A stretch of DNA of 64,000 nt from Actinomycetales bacterium (GTDB lineage Bacteria; Actinomycetota; Actinomycetes; S36-B12; UBA5976), in the NCBI GenBank assembly GCA_018969715.1, contig JAGWXT010000008.1:1-64000 (forward strand), given 5' to 3'. How positions within the stretch are numbered: the first letter of the stretch is position 1; each line of letters opens with the position of its first letter. Positions 43,970 through 53,015 of this stretch are shown here, in pieces. Made by a program: the position numbers and the translations under genes. The notes beneath the pieces are model-generated. The model made no database searches. It was not told the origin of the DNA and was given only the letters and a program-made list of their open reading frames with translations.

Positions 43970-44776
43970 GTGGCCCAGCGGATCCTGGTGTTCTCCGCCA
44001 CCTACAACGAGGCGGCGACCATCAGCACGCTGATCGCGCAGGTCCGCTCCGTCCTGCCCATGGCCGACCACCTGATCATCGATGACTCCTCCCCCGATGG
44101 CACCGGGGTGATCGTGGCCGAGTGTGCACACAGCGATCCGCGAGTGCGGTTGGTGAGCCGGCCGGTGAAATCCGGTCTCAGCAGCGCCCACGCGGCCGCC
44201 CAGCGGTTCGCCCAGCGCGATGGCTACGACTGGCTGGTGACGATGGATGCCGACCTGTCCCACGATCCCGCGGAGATTCCGCTGCTGCTGGCTCCCCTTG
44301 CCACCGGCGCCGACTTCGTCATCGGAACCCGCTCCCGGGGCGGGACCCTGCACCTGCGCGGCATCCGGCGCCTGCTCAGCCGGACGGCGAACGCCTGTGC
44401 CCGGCTGCTGCTGCCCACCGGACTATCGGAGTACACCAATGGGTTCCGGGCCTTCTCCTCCCACAGCATCGCCGTCCTGCACGATCGGCACCTCAGCGAG
44501 GCCGGCTATGCCTACGCCCTTGAGCAGATCGAGGTACTGCACCGGGCTGGGCTGCAACTCGCGGAGGTCCCGACGGTCTTCCGGGATCGCGCCGGTGGGC
44601 AGTCGAAGATCCCGCGCAGCCAGGTGCTCATCACGATGTGGGTGCTGACCCGCCTTGCTGTCGGCCGGTGGGCACAGCGCGGTCAGCGCGACTCGCTGAC
44701 CGCGACCCCCCGCAGGGCAACCCGCCCGGCCTCCAGTCGCGCCACCGGCACCCGGAAGGGGGAGCAGGAGACGTAG
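43970..44776 (+). CDS. glycosyltransferase family 2, polyprenol-monophosphomannose-synthase-like
   Basis: A 268-residue GT-A enzyme: ILVFSATYNEAATI, LIIDDSSPDGT, WLVTMDADLSHDP (D-x-D) and GFRAFSSHS. This is the standard bacterial DPM layout without membrane helices, similar to Ppm1/DPM domains that charge polyprenyl phosphate with mannose. GTG 43970 gives the standard N-terminus. Its last 94 bp overlap the convergent ppdK end, encoding an Arg/Thr/Ser-rich tail not expected for the family. Confidence 0.8.
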   Translation: MAQRILVFSATYNEAATISTLIAQVRSVLPMADHLIIDDSSPDGTGVIVAECAHSDPRVRLVSRPVKSGLSSAHAAAQRFAQRDGYDWLVTMDADLSHDPAEIPLLLAPLATGADFVIGTRSRGGTLHLRGIRRLLSRTANACARLLLPTGLSEYTNGFRAFSSHSIAVLHDRHLSEAGYAYALEQIEVLHRAGLQLAEVPTVFRDRAGGQSKIPRSQVLITMWVLTRLAVGRWAQRGQRDSLTATPRRATRPASSRATGTRKGEQET

Positions 44777-47388
44777 TCCAGCCCCACGGCGTCGAAGAAG
44801 GCGATCGACGCCGGGTCCCCGCCATGCTCCCCGCAGACCCCCAGTCCGATATCGGCCCGGGTTGACCGGCCGCGCTCACAGGCGATTCGCACCAGTTCAC
44901 CGACCCCGTGGACGTCCAGGGTCTCGAACGGCGAGGTGCCGAGGATGCCGCGCTCGAGGTAGTCCCCGACGAATTCCGCCTCCACATCGTCCCGGCTGAA
45001 TCCCCAGGTCGTCTGCGTCAGGTCGTTGGTGCCGAAGGAGAAGAAGTCCGCGGCCCGGGCGATGCGCTGGGCGGTGAGCGCCGCCCGTGGCAGCTCGATC
45101 ATGGTGCCGAGGGGAATCTGCAGGCTCATCCCGGTGCGGGCAGCCACGTCCGCGATGATTGCCACGGCCTCGCGTCGAACGGGCTCAAGCTCGGCGACCG
45201 TCGCCACCAGCGGCACCATGATCTCCGGATGCGGCCGCCGACCTTGGCTGAGCAGGGCCGCGGTCGCCTCCGCGATGGCGCGCACCTGCATTCCGAACAG
45301 CCCCGGAACCTGCAGCCCCAGCCGGACGCCTCGCATCCCCATCATGGGGTTGTGCTCGCTGACACGCTCCACGGCGGCCAGCAGCAGCCGATCGGCGTCC
45401 ACCTGCGCTCCGGTGAGTCCGCGCTCCTCGGCGCGAGCCACCCGAACGGCGAGCTCGGTGCGGTCGGGGAGGAACTCGTGGAGGGGGGGATCGATAAGCC
45501 GGATGACAACTGGATAGCCGTCCATCGCCTCGAGCAGTTCGGTGACGTCGCCCACCTGCAGGGGCAGCAGGGCCGCGAGGGCCGCCTCCCGGGTGGCGTC
45601 ATCGGTGGCGAGGATCAGCCGCTCGATCAGTACCCGCCGGGACCCGAGGAACATGTGCTCGGTGCGGGCCAGCCCGATCCCGGCCGCCCCCATCCGGCGG
45701 GCACGGGCGGCATCCTCCGCGGTGTCGGCGTTGGCGCGCACCGCCATGCGCCGCACGGAGTCGGCATGCCGGACGAGGATGTCCACCGCATCGACGATGT
45801 CCCCCGCCTCGCCATCGGCCGGGGTGATCTCACCGTCGAAGTAGCGCACCACCGACGACGGCATGACCGGGACCTCGCCAAGGAACACCTCACCGGTGGT
45901 GCCATCCACGGAGACCATGTCGCCGGCCCGTAGGAGTGCCCCCGAGCGGCTGCGCACCTCCCCGGCCGCTGGGTCGATCTCCAGCTCCTCCGCCCCGCAG
46001 ACCGCGGTGGTTCCCATCCCGCGGGCGACCACGGCCGCATGCGACGTCTTTCCGCCCCGGCTGGTGAGGATGGCGACGCTGGCGACCATCCCCGCGAGGT
46101 CATCCGGGGTGGTCTCCCGTCGCACGAGCACCGGCCGCTCGCCGTTGGCGGCGCGAGCGATCGCCTCAGCGGCGGTGAAGGCGATCACCCCGACCGCCGC
46201 CCCGGGCGAGGCGGGGATCCCGCGCGCCAGCAGGGTGCGCTGCGACCCGGGCTGGAAGGTGGGGAACATCAGCTGGATCAGCTGCTGCCCGGTCACCCGC
46301 TCCAGTGCCTCATCGAGGGTGATCAGTCCCTCACCCACCAGCTGGGTTGCGATCCGGAAGGCCGCCGCCGCCGTCCGCTTGCCCACGCGCGTCTGGAGCA
46401 TCCAGAGGCGGCCGCCCTCGACGGTGAACTCGATATCGCACAGGTCCCGGTAGTGGGACTCCAACGTGCCCATGATGGTCAGCAGCTCGGCGTGCACCGC
46501 CGGGAGCTGCTCCTGCAGATCCGCGAGGGTCTGGGTGTTGCGGATCCCCGCAACGACATCCTCACCTTGGGCATTGGGCAGCCAGTCGCCGTAGACCCCG
46601 GGTGCACCGGTGGCCGGGTCGCGGGTGAAGGCAACGCCGGTGCCGGAGTCCTCACCCCGGTTTCCGAAGACCATGGTGCAGACGTTCACCGCGGTTCCCA
46701 GGTCCTCGGCAATCCGCTCCTGCCGGCGGTAGATCCGGGCACGATCGGTGTTCCATGAGTCGAATACCGCCCGGATCGCCAGGTCGAGCTGGACGTAGGG
46801 ATCCATCGGGAACTCATGTCCGGTCTGGTCGATGACGATCCCTCGGTAGTCATCGACCAGACCGCGCAGGTCGGCGGCGGTGAGGTCGACGTCCACCTGC
46901 GCACCAGCCCGTGCCTTGACGGCATCCAATGCGTGCTCGAACCGCTCCGCCGGAATGCCGAGCACCGTCCGCCCGAACATCTGGATCAGGCGCCGGTAGG
47001 AGTCCCACGCGAACCGTTCACTGCCGGTCTCGGCCGCCAGACCGACCACCGAGGCGTCATTGAGGCCGATGTTCAGGACGGTCTCCATCATCCCGGGCAT
47101 CGAGTACCGCGCCCCGGATCGCACCGACAGCAGCAGCGGACGATCGGCATCCCCAAGCCGTCGGCGCGCGCGGGACTCGGTTGCGGCAAGTGCCGTCCCC
47201 ACCTGGGGCCCCATTCCCGCCGGCTCCCGGCCATCGCGCAGGTAGGCCTGGCAGGCGACGGTGGTGATGGTGAACCCGGGCGGCACCGGCAGGCCCAGCC
47301 GGGTCATCTCAGCGAGGTTTGCGCCCTTGCCGCCGAGCAGGTCGGCCATCGTCCGATCACCCTCGGTGAAGTCGTAGACGTACTTCAT
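44683..47388 (-). CDS. ppdK: pyruvate, phosphate dikinase
   Basis: A 901-residue enzyme interconverting pyruvate, ATP and phosphate with PEP, AMP and pyrophosphate. N-terminal ATP-grasp domain (GGKGANLAEMTRLGLPVPPGF), phosphohistidine in SRGGKTSHAAVVARGMG (about 455), and C-terminal TIM barrel with the FGTNDLTQTTWGFSRDD and GVCGEHGGDP PEP-binding motifs. Length is normal. ATG 47388 overlaps the stop of the 22-codon leader ORF (ATGA). Confidence 0.95.
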   Translation of the reverse strand: MKYVYDFTEGDRTMADLLGGKGANLAEMTRLGLPVPPGFTITTVACQAYLRDGREPAGMGPQVGTALAATESRARRRLGDADRPLLLSVRSGARYSMPGMMETVLNIGLNDASVVGLAAETGSERFAWDSYRRLIQMFGRTVLGIPAERFEHALDAVKARAGAQVDVDLTAADLRGLVDDYRGIVIDQTGHEFPMDPYVQLDLAIRAVFDSWNTDRARIYRRQERIAEDLGTAVNVCTMVFGNRGEDSGTGVAFTRDPATGAPGVYGDWLPNAQGEDVVAGIRNTQTLADLQEQLPAVHAELLTIMGTLESHYRDLCDIEFTVEGGRLWMLQTRVGKRTAAAAFRIATQLVGEGLITLDEALERVTGQQLIQLMFPTFQPGSQRTLLARGIPASPGAAVGVIAFTAAEAIARAANGERPVLVRRETTPDDLAGMVASVAILTSRGGKTSHAAVVARGMGTTAVCGAEELEIDPAAGEVRSRSGALLRAGDMVSVDGTTGEVFLGEVPVMPSSVVRYFDGEITPADGEAGDIVDAVDILVRHADSVRRMAVRANADTAEDAARARRMGAAGIGLARTEHMFLGSRRVLIERLILATDDATREAALAALLPLQVGDVTELLEAMDGYPVVIRLIDPPLHEFLPDRTELAVRVARAEERGLTGAQVDADRLLLAAVERVSEHNPMMGMRGVRLGLQVPGLFGMQVRAIAEATAALLSQGRRPHPEIMVPLVATVAELEPVRREAVAIIADVAARTGMSLQIPLGTMIELPRAALTAQRIARAADFFSFGTNDLTQTTWGFSRDDVEAEFVGDYLERGILGTSPFETLDVHGVGELVRIACERGRSTRADIGLGVCGEHGGDPASIAFFDAVGLDYVSCSPFRVPVARLEAGRVALRGVAVSESR

Positions 47389-47453
47389 CGGCCGGCACCC
47401 CCGCATCGGGGGCAGGTGGGACGGGTGGGGACGGGCGCGGGGAGGGTGGGCAT
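47385..47453 (-). CDS. predicted 22-codon leaderless leader ORF of ppdK
   Basis: ATG 47453 lies six bases after CAGAAT. It encodes MPTLPAPVPTRPTCPRCGGA plus GR: seven prolines and a C-x2-C motif. The TGA overlaps the ppdK ATG as ATGA, as in true operon pairs here. A perfect hairpin (CCCCCG-ATG-CGGGGG, 47398-47412) sits within its last codons. Not in the ORF track because of length; no homologue is known to me. ppdK itself has no convincing ribosome-binding site, which supports dependence on coupling. Confidence 0.5.
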   Translation of the reverse strand: MPTLPAPVPTRPTCPRCGGAGR

Positions 47454-47459
47454 CGCGTC

Positions 47460-47465
47460 ATTCTG
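47460..47465 (-). promoter_or_regulatory. predicted -10 element of the ppdK transcript
   Basis: CAGAAT, as at aceE, six bases before ATG 47453. Confidence 0.5.
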
Positions 47466-48653
47466 CTAGCCCCCGCTTGCACACTCCTCCGCCTGCTGCA
47501 GCTCATGGGCGTGACGTTGCTCCAATGTCGGCGTGTCCAACCAGCCCTGGGGCAGCGCCACCGGCCGGGCGGGGGTGGTGCGACCCCGCGGCTGCGCAAC
47601 CACGGCAACGGGATATGGCTGGTCGGCGGGGAGCGTGCCGAGCAGGTCGGCCAGCTCGGACAGGCTGCTGACCATCCCCAGCGCCCGGCGAGTCTGCGAC
47701 CCGACCTCGAATCCCTTGAGGTACCAGGCGACGTGCTTGCGGAAGTCCCGGCAGCCCCGATCCTGGCCGTAGCGCTCGCACAGCAGCAGGGCATGCCGCT
47801 GCATGATCGCAACCACCTCGGCAAGCCCCGGGTCACCGGGCGGTGGGGTACCGGTCAAGGCCGCCGCCAACTGGCCGAACAGCCACGGCCGGCCGAGGCA
47901 CCCGCGCCCGATGACGACGCCAGCGCACCCGGTCTGGGCCATCATCGCCCGGGCATCGGCCGCCGACCAGATATCGCCGTTGCCCAGGACGGGCACGCCG
48001 GTGCCTGACAGCAGTGCGACAAGGTCGGCAATCGCCTCCCAGCGCGCCGAGGGCGAGTACATCGCGGCCGCGGTGCGGGCGTGCAGGGCCACCCAGGACA
48101 CGCCCGCCGCTGCGGCGATGAGACCGGCCTGCCGGTAGGTCAGGTGGTCATCGTCAATGCCCATCCGCATCTTGACGGTGACCGCTGGTGGCGCCTCGCC
48201 CCGCTCATCGGCGGCACGGCGTGCGGCCGCCACTGCGGAGCGAACGATCGCGGTGAACAGGTCGGTCTTCCATGGCAGCGCCGCGCCACCCCCGCGGCGG
48301 GTGACCTTGGCCACCGGGCAGCCCATGTTCAGGTCGATATGGTCGGCCCAGCCGCGCTGGACCAGCAGGGTCACCGCCTGCCCGATCGTGACCGGATCGA
48401 CTCCGTAGAGCTGAATCGACGTGATCCCCCCTGGCGCCTCCGGGCGGACCATCGCCAGTGACTCCGGGTGGCCCTCGACCAGTCCTCGGCTGGTGACCAT
48501 CTCCGAGACGTACAGGCCAGCCCCGTACTCCCGGCACAGCCGCCGGAAGGCACTGTTGGTGATGCCCGCCATCGGTGCGAGTACCACCGGTACGGCGACC
48601 GAGAAGCGCTGCGTGTGCAGCCCCGGCGACGCGGGGGCCGCGACTGCCGTCAC
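47466..48653 (-). CDS. dusB: tRNA-dihydrouridine synthase
   Basis: A 395-residue FMN TIM-barrel enzyme reducing uridines in tRNA D-loops. VVLAPMAGITNSAFRRLCREYGAGL, DLNMGCPVAKVTRRGGGAAL (catalytic Cys), VKMRMGID, LHARTAAAMYSPSA and GNGDIWSAADARAMM are Dus signatures. The C-terminal extension is longer than in E. coli DusB. GTG 48653 overlaps the upstream dehydratase stop (GTGA); the ORF-track start at 48758 is inside that gene. Confidence 0.9.
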   Translation of the reverse strand: MTAVAAPASPGLHTQRFSVAVPVVLAPMAGITNSAFRRLCREYGAGLYVSEMVTSRGLVEGHPESLAMVRPEAPGGITSIQLYGVDPVTIGQAVTLLVQRGWADHIDLNMGCPVAKVTRRGGGAALPWKTDLFTAIVRSAVAAARRAADERGEAPPAVTVKMRMGIDDDHLTYRQAGLIAAAAGVSWVALHARTAAAMYSPSARWEAIADLVALLSGTGVPVLGNGDIWSAADARAMMAQTGCAGVVIGRGCLGRPWLFGQLAAALTGTPPPGDPGLAEVVAIMQRHALLLCERYGQDRGCRDFRKHVAWYLKGFEVGSQTRRALGMVSSLSELADLLGTLPADQPYPVAVVAQPRGRTTPARPVALPQGWLDTPTLEQRHAHELQQAEECASGG

Positions 48654-49591
48654 GTGAGCAGGCGCCGATGATGGGCGACCATGTCGGCCATCCAGACCGC
48701 AAGCGGGGTGGTCGGCTGCCAGCCCAGATTGAGGGAGATCTTGGCGGGGGAGGCGCACAGCAGCGCCGGCTCCTCGGGTCGGAACAGGGCCGGATCAGAG
48801 GTCACGTGCTGCTGCCAGTCCTCGACACCGGCGGCGCGGAAGGCGGCCGCACACAGGTCGGCGACGGCAATCCCCTGCCCACCGGCGACGACGTAGTCAT
48901 CCGGTCGCTCGGCACCGGCCATCAGCAGCAGGGCGGCCATCGCATCGCCGGCATGGATCCAGTCCCGACGCACCCGCAGGTCCCCCAGGACGAGGGTCGT
49001 GGCCGCCCCGGCGGCGATCGCCGCGGCGCGGGCAGCGATCTTCGCGGTGACGAACGAGGTCGGACGGTAGCGCGACTCGTGGTTGAACAGGAGGGCATTG
49101 GCGACGAACTGCCCCCGGCTGCGGGCGAACCGTGCCACCTGCAGCGCGGCCAGCTTTGACACGCCATAGGGGTTCACCGGCCCCACCGGCGAGGTCTCCG
49201 TGAGCGGCATGACCGAGTGGGGATCGAGGACCTGGCAACTGGAGGCAACGATGATTCGGGCATCGGGTGCACACCGCTCGGCTGCGTTGATGACGTTCAC
49301 CGTGCCCAGCGCGTTGATCCGGAAGGTCTCCTCCGGCTCCACCCAGGACGTCAGCGGCGAGGATTGACCGGCCAGGTGGAACACGACCTCGGGGTTGGTC
49401 TGCTCGAGGACCTCCGCCACCCGGTGCCGGTCGGTGACATCGCAGCTGACGACCTCCGCCCCGGTCAACGGATGCCCCGCGGGCAGATCGGCCGCGCGGG
49501 TGGCCCCCACGACGCTGGCGCCGGCGGCGAGCAGGGCCTCACTGAGCAGCCAGCCGTCCTGGCCACTGACCCCCGTGATGAGCGCACGCAT
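48650..49591 (-). CDS. GDP-mannose 4,6-dehydratase-like SDR
   Basis: A 313-residue SDR with ALITGVSGQDGWLLSEALL, NHESRYRPTSFVTAKIA and LGDLRVRRDWIHAGD, the three blocks that mark GDP-mannose dehydratases. YGVSKLAALQ is the Tyr-x3-Lys site. The GMD catalytic-triad region reads ASSCQVLD where STSE is usual, so the substrate may differ. It lies between glyS and dusB, coupled to dusB, far from the main sugar cluster. Confidence 0.75.
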   Translation of the reverse strand: MRALITGVSGQDGWLLSEALLAAGASVVGATRAADLPAGHPLTGAEVVSCDVTDRHRVAEVLEQTNPEVVFHLAGQSSPLTSWVEPEETFRINALGTVNVINAAERCAPDARIIVASSCQVLDPHSVMPLTETSPVGPVNPYGVSKLAALQVARFARSRGQFVANALLFNHESRYRPTSFVTAKIAARAAAIAAGAATTLVLGDLRVRRDWIHAGDAMAALLLMAGAERPDDYVVAGGQGIAVADLCAAAFRAAGVEDWQQHVTSDPALFRPEEPALLCASPAKISLNLGWQPTTPLAVWMADMVAHHRRLLT

Positions 49592-49596
49592 ACCCG

Positions 49597-50997
<1,401 letters not shown>

Positions 50998-51036
50998 CGT
51001 CGTCGGACTCCCCTTCCCAGGTGGATCGCCGCTCAC

Positions 51037-51075
51037 TCACAGGCGGGTGCATCCCCGACCATCCCACGCCCCCAC
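51037..51075 (-). CDS. predicted 12-codon leader peptide of glyS
   Basis: GTG 51075 lies seven bases after TACGCT. The peptide MGAWDGRGCTRL uses three different glycine codons (GGG, GGT, GGA) among twelve residues. The stop is 39 bases before the glyS ATG, and weak pairing (GGAT/ATCC and CCGC/GCGG around 51023-51054) would enclose the stop codon. Gly-codon content upstream of glycyl-tRNA synthetase suggests ribosome-mediated control; a chance ORF is possible. Confidence 0.35.
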   Translation of the reverse strand: MGAWDGRGCTRL

Positions 51076-51082
51076 CTGCCTC

Positions 51083-51088
51083 AGCGTA
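51083..51088 (-). promoter_or_regulatory. predicted -10 element of the glyS transcript
   Basis: TACGCT, seven bases before GTG 51075, giving a glyS leader of about 78 nt. Confidence 0.45.
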
Positions 51089-51112
51089 GCCACCGGGCGG
51101 GCCCGCCCATGG

Positions 51113-51118
51113 CAGGAT
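51113..51118 (+). promoter_or_regulatory. predicted -10 element, leaderless DUF6703 gene
   Basis: CAGGAT, seven bases before ATG 51126. Confidence 0.45.
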
Positions 51119-51125
51119 CGCAGCC

Positions 51126-51422
51126 ATGACCTCCCCCACCCCGTCCTGGCGCAGCCGCCTGGAGGCGTCCTCGCGACCGCTGCTGGTCCGGATGGCCGCC
51201 CTGCCCCGGTGGGTCCTGCCGGTCGCCCTGCTGGCACTGCTCCTCATCGGCGTTCTCGTACCGTCCCTGCCCGGCACCCTCGCCCTGCTCCTGGTCACCC
51301 TGACGCTGCTGTGGCTGCTGCTGCTGTCATGGCCGGCTGTCCGGCCGACGGGACGGGTGCTGCGCATCGTCGTCATCGCACTGCTGCTCTACATCGTGGC
51401 CTCGCGACTGCTCACCACCTGA
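51126..51422 (+). CDS. DUF6703-like small membrane protein
   Basis: A 98-residue protein with a basic N-terminus (SWRSRLEASSRPLLVRMAALPRW) and three hydrophobic helices (about 29-46, 48-68, 80-96). The arrangement with LPRWVLP entering the first helix matches the actinobacterial DUF6703 family as I recall it; function unknown. Divergent from glyS and convergent with uppS 34 bp away. Confidence 0.65.
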   Translation: MTSPTPSWRSRLEASSRPLLVRMAALPRWVLPVALLALLLIGVLVPSLPGTLALLLVTLTLLWLLLLSWPAVRPTGRVLRIVVIALLLYIVASRLLTT

Positions 51423-51456
51423 GTCGCGCCATGGGCCCCGCCGGGGGCCTGCCCGC

Positions 51457-52215
51457 TCAAGCCCGGGCGGAGCCGAAGCGTCGATCCCGCCGGGCGTACT
51501 CCTCAATTGCCTGCCATAGATGGCGACGGTCGACATCCGGCCAGAGGGTGTCAAGGAAGACCAGTTCGGCGTAAGCGGCCTGCCAGATGAGGAAGTTGCT
51601 GGTCCGCTGTTCCCCGGACGTCCGAATGAACAGGTCAACATCCGGCAGTTCGGGCTCATCGAGGTAACGGCGGATGGTCCGCTCGTCAATGCGATCGACG
51701 GCGAGCTCACCGGCCTGCACCGCTCGCGCGATCGCCGTGGTGGCATCGGTGATCTCGGCTCGCCCACCGTAGTTGATGCACATGTTCAGGACCATGCGCC
51801 GATTTGCGGCGGTGAGGCGCTCCGCCTGCTCGAGCTCGGACAGCACTGTCCGCCACAGGCGCTGCCGTCGGCCGGACCAGACCATCCGCACCCCCAGGTC
51901 ATGGATCTCATCGCGGCGTCGGCGCAGCACCTGACGGTTGAAGCCCATCAGGAAGCGCACCTCCTCCGGTGATCGCCGCCAGTTCTCGGTGGAGAACGCA
52001 TAGACGCTCAGGACGGCCACCCCGATCTCCAGGGCACCGTGCACGACATCGAACAGTGCGGTCTCACCCGCCTCATGACCGGCAGTCCGCGGCAGCCCTC
52101 GCTGCCGGGCCCACCGGCCATTGCCGTCCATGACGATGGCGACATGGCGCGGCACTGCCGGCGTCGGCAGGTGCGGCGGCCGAGCGCCGCTGGGGTGCGG
52201 CTGCGGGTCCGCCAT
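51457..52215 (-). CDS. uppS: isoprenyl transferase (undecaprenyl/decaprenyl diphosphate synthase family)
   Basis: A 252-residue cis-prenyltransferase that makes the polyprenyl carrier used for peptidoglycan and glycans. HVAIVMDGNGRWARQRGLPRTAGH contains the catalytic Asp; later YAFSTENWRRSPEEV, INYGGRAEI and DLFIRTSGEQRTSNFLIWQ are all conserved. ATG 52215 overlaps the recO stop by one base. Its product is the lipid carrier the GtrB/DPM-like enzymes in this window would use. Confidence 0.95.
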   Translation of the reverse strand: MADPQPHPSGARPPHLPTPAVPRHVAIVMDGNGRWARQRGLPRTAGHEAGETALFDVVHGALEIGVAVLSVYAFSTENWRRSPEEVRFLMGFNRQVLRRRRDEIHDLGVRMVWSGRRQRLWRTVLSELEQAERLTAANRRMVLNMCINYGGRAEITDATTAIARAVQAGELAVDRIDERTIRRYLDEPELPDVDLFIRTSGEQRTSNFLIWQAAYAELVFLDTLWPDVDRRHLWQAIEEYARRDRRFGSARA

Positions 52216-52943
52216 CAGCGCTCCACAAGTGCCAGGGATCGCAGGCCACGTTCCACATGCCAGCGCAGGTAGGCCGCAACGAGACCGCTGGCCTCCTGCC
52301 GCTGTCGGATCCCACTGGCCTCGGCATGCGGCCAGTCCCCGCTCAGCAGCGCTCCGAGCAGGGTCACGGTCCCCGGATCGGGATTGACCGCACCCGGGGG
52401 CCGGCAGTCCGGGCAGACGACGCCCCCGGCGGGCAGGGAGACCGCACGATGCGGACCGGGCTCACCGCACCGGGCACACTCCGCGAAGGACGGGGCCCAG
52501 CCGGCGACGGCAAGGCAGCGCAGCAGGTAGGCGTCGAGCACCAGCCCGTGCTCATGCTCATCGGCGGCCAGTGAGCGCAGTCCCGCCACGAGCAGGGCGT
52601 ACTGCGCCGGCGCTGGCTCCGCCTCCTCCGGGGTCAGGCGCTCGGCCGCCTCGAGCATCGCCTGGCCGGCGGTCCAGCGCGCATAGTCCCCCGACAGCCG
52701 GGCACCGTAGCCGTGAAGCAGTTCCACCTGGGTGACGATGTCGAGGCTGCGGCCCGTGTGGCACTGCAGGTCGACATGGCTGAAGGGCTCGAGGCGCGAC
52801 CCGAAGCGTGAGCCCGTCCGGCGCACCCCCTTGGCCACCGCCCGCAGCCGGCCATGCCCCCGGGTCAGCAGGGTGATGATCCGGTCGGCCTCACCAAGTC
52901 GGTGGGTCCGCAGGACGACGGCATCGTCGCGGTAGAGCGGCAC
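52215..52943 (-). CDS. recO: DNA repair protein RecO
   Basis: A 242-residue recombination mediator that helps load RecA. The OB-fold N-terminus starts [39 protein letters not shown], and a C-terminal zinc site CARCGEPG...CPDC is present. GTG 52943 lies six bases after GACAAT. The 806-residue ORF in the track that runs to 54635 is an antisense artefact over the permease. Confidence 0.93.
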   Translation of the reverse strand: MPLYRDDAVVLRTHRLGEADRIITLLTRGHGRLRAVAKGVRRTGSRFGSRLEPFSHVDLQCHTGRSLDIVTQVELLHGYGARLSGDYARWTAGQAMLEAAERLTPEEAEPAPAQYALLVAGLRSLAADEHEHGLVLDAYLLRCLAVAGWAPSFAECARCGEPGPHRAVSLPAGGVVCPDCRPPGAVNPDPGTVTLLGALLSGDWPHAEASGIRQRQEASGLVAAYLRWHVERGLRSLALVER

Positions 52944-52949
52944 CCCGGC

Positions 52950-52955
52950 ATTGTC
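52950..52955 (-). promoter_or_regulatory. predicted -10 element, leaderless recO-uppS
   Basis: GACAAT, six bases before GTG 52943. Confidence 0.5.
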
Positions 52956-53003
52956 CCCGGCGGACGCCGGCGGCCAGCCTCGGCGCACCGCTGGCAGCGC
53001 GTC

Positions 53004-53009
53004 TAGGGT
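53004..53009 (+). promoter_or_regulatory. predicted -10 element, leaderless permease
   Basis: TAGGGT, six bases before ATG 53016; the recO promoter diverges 48 bp away. Confidence 0.55.
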
Positions 53010-53015
53010 GCGGTC

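Noticed and set aside
50998-51125. T-box riboswitch upstream of glyS
   Set aside because: The leader is too short and lacks a T-box-like TGGNACCGCG sequence.
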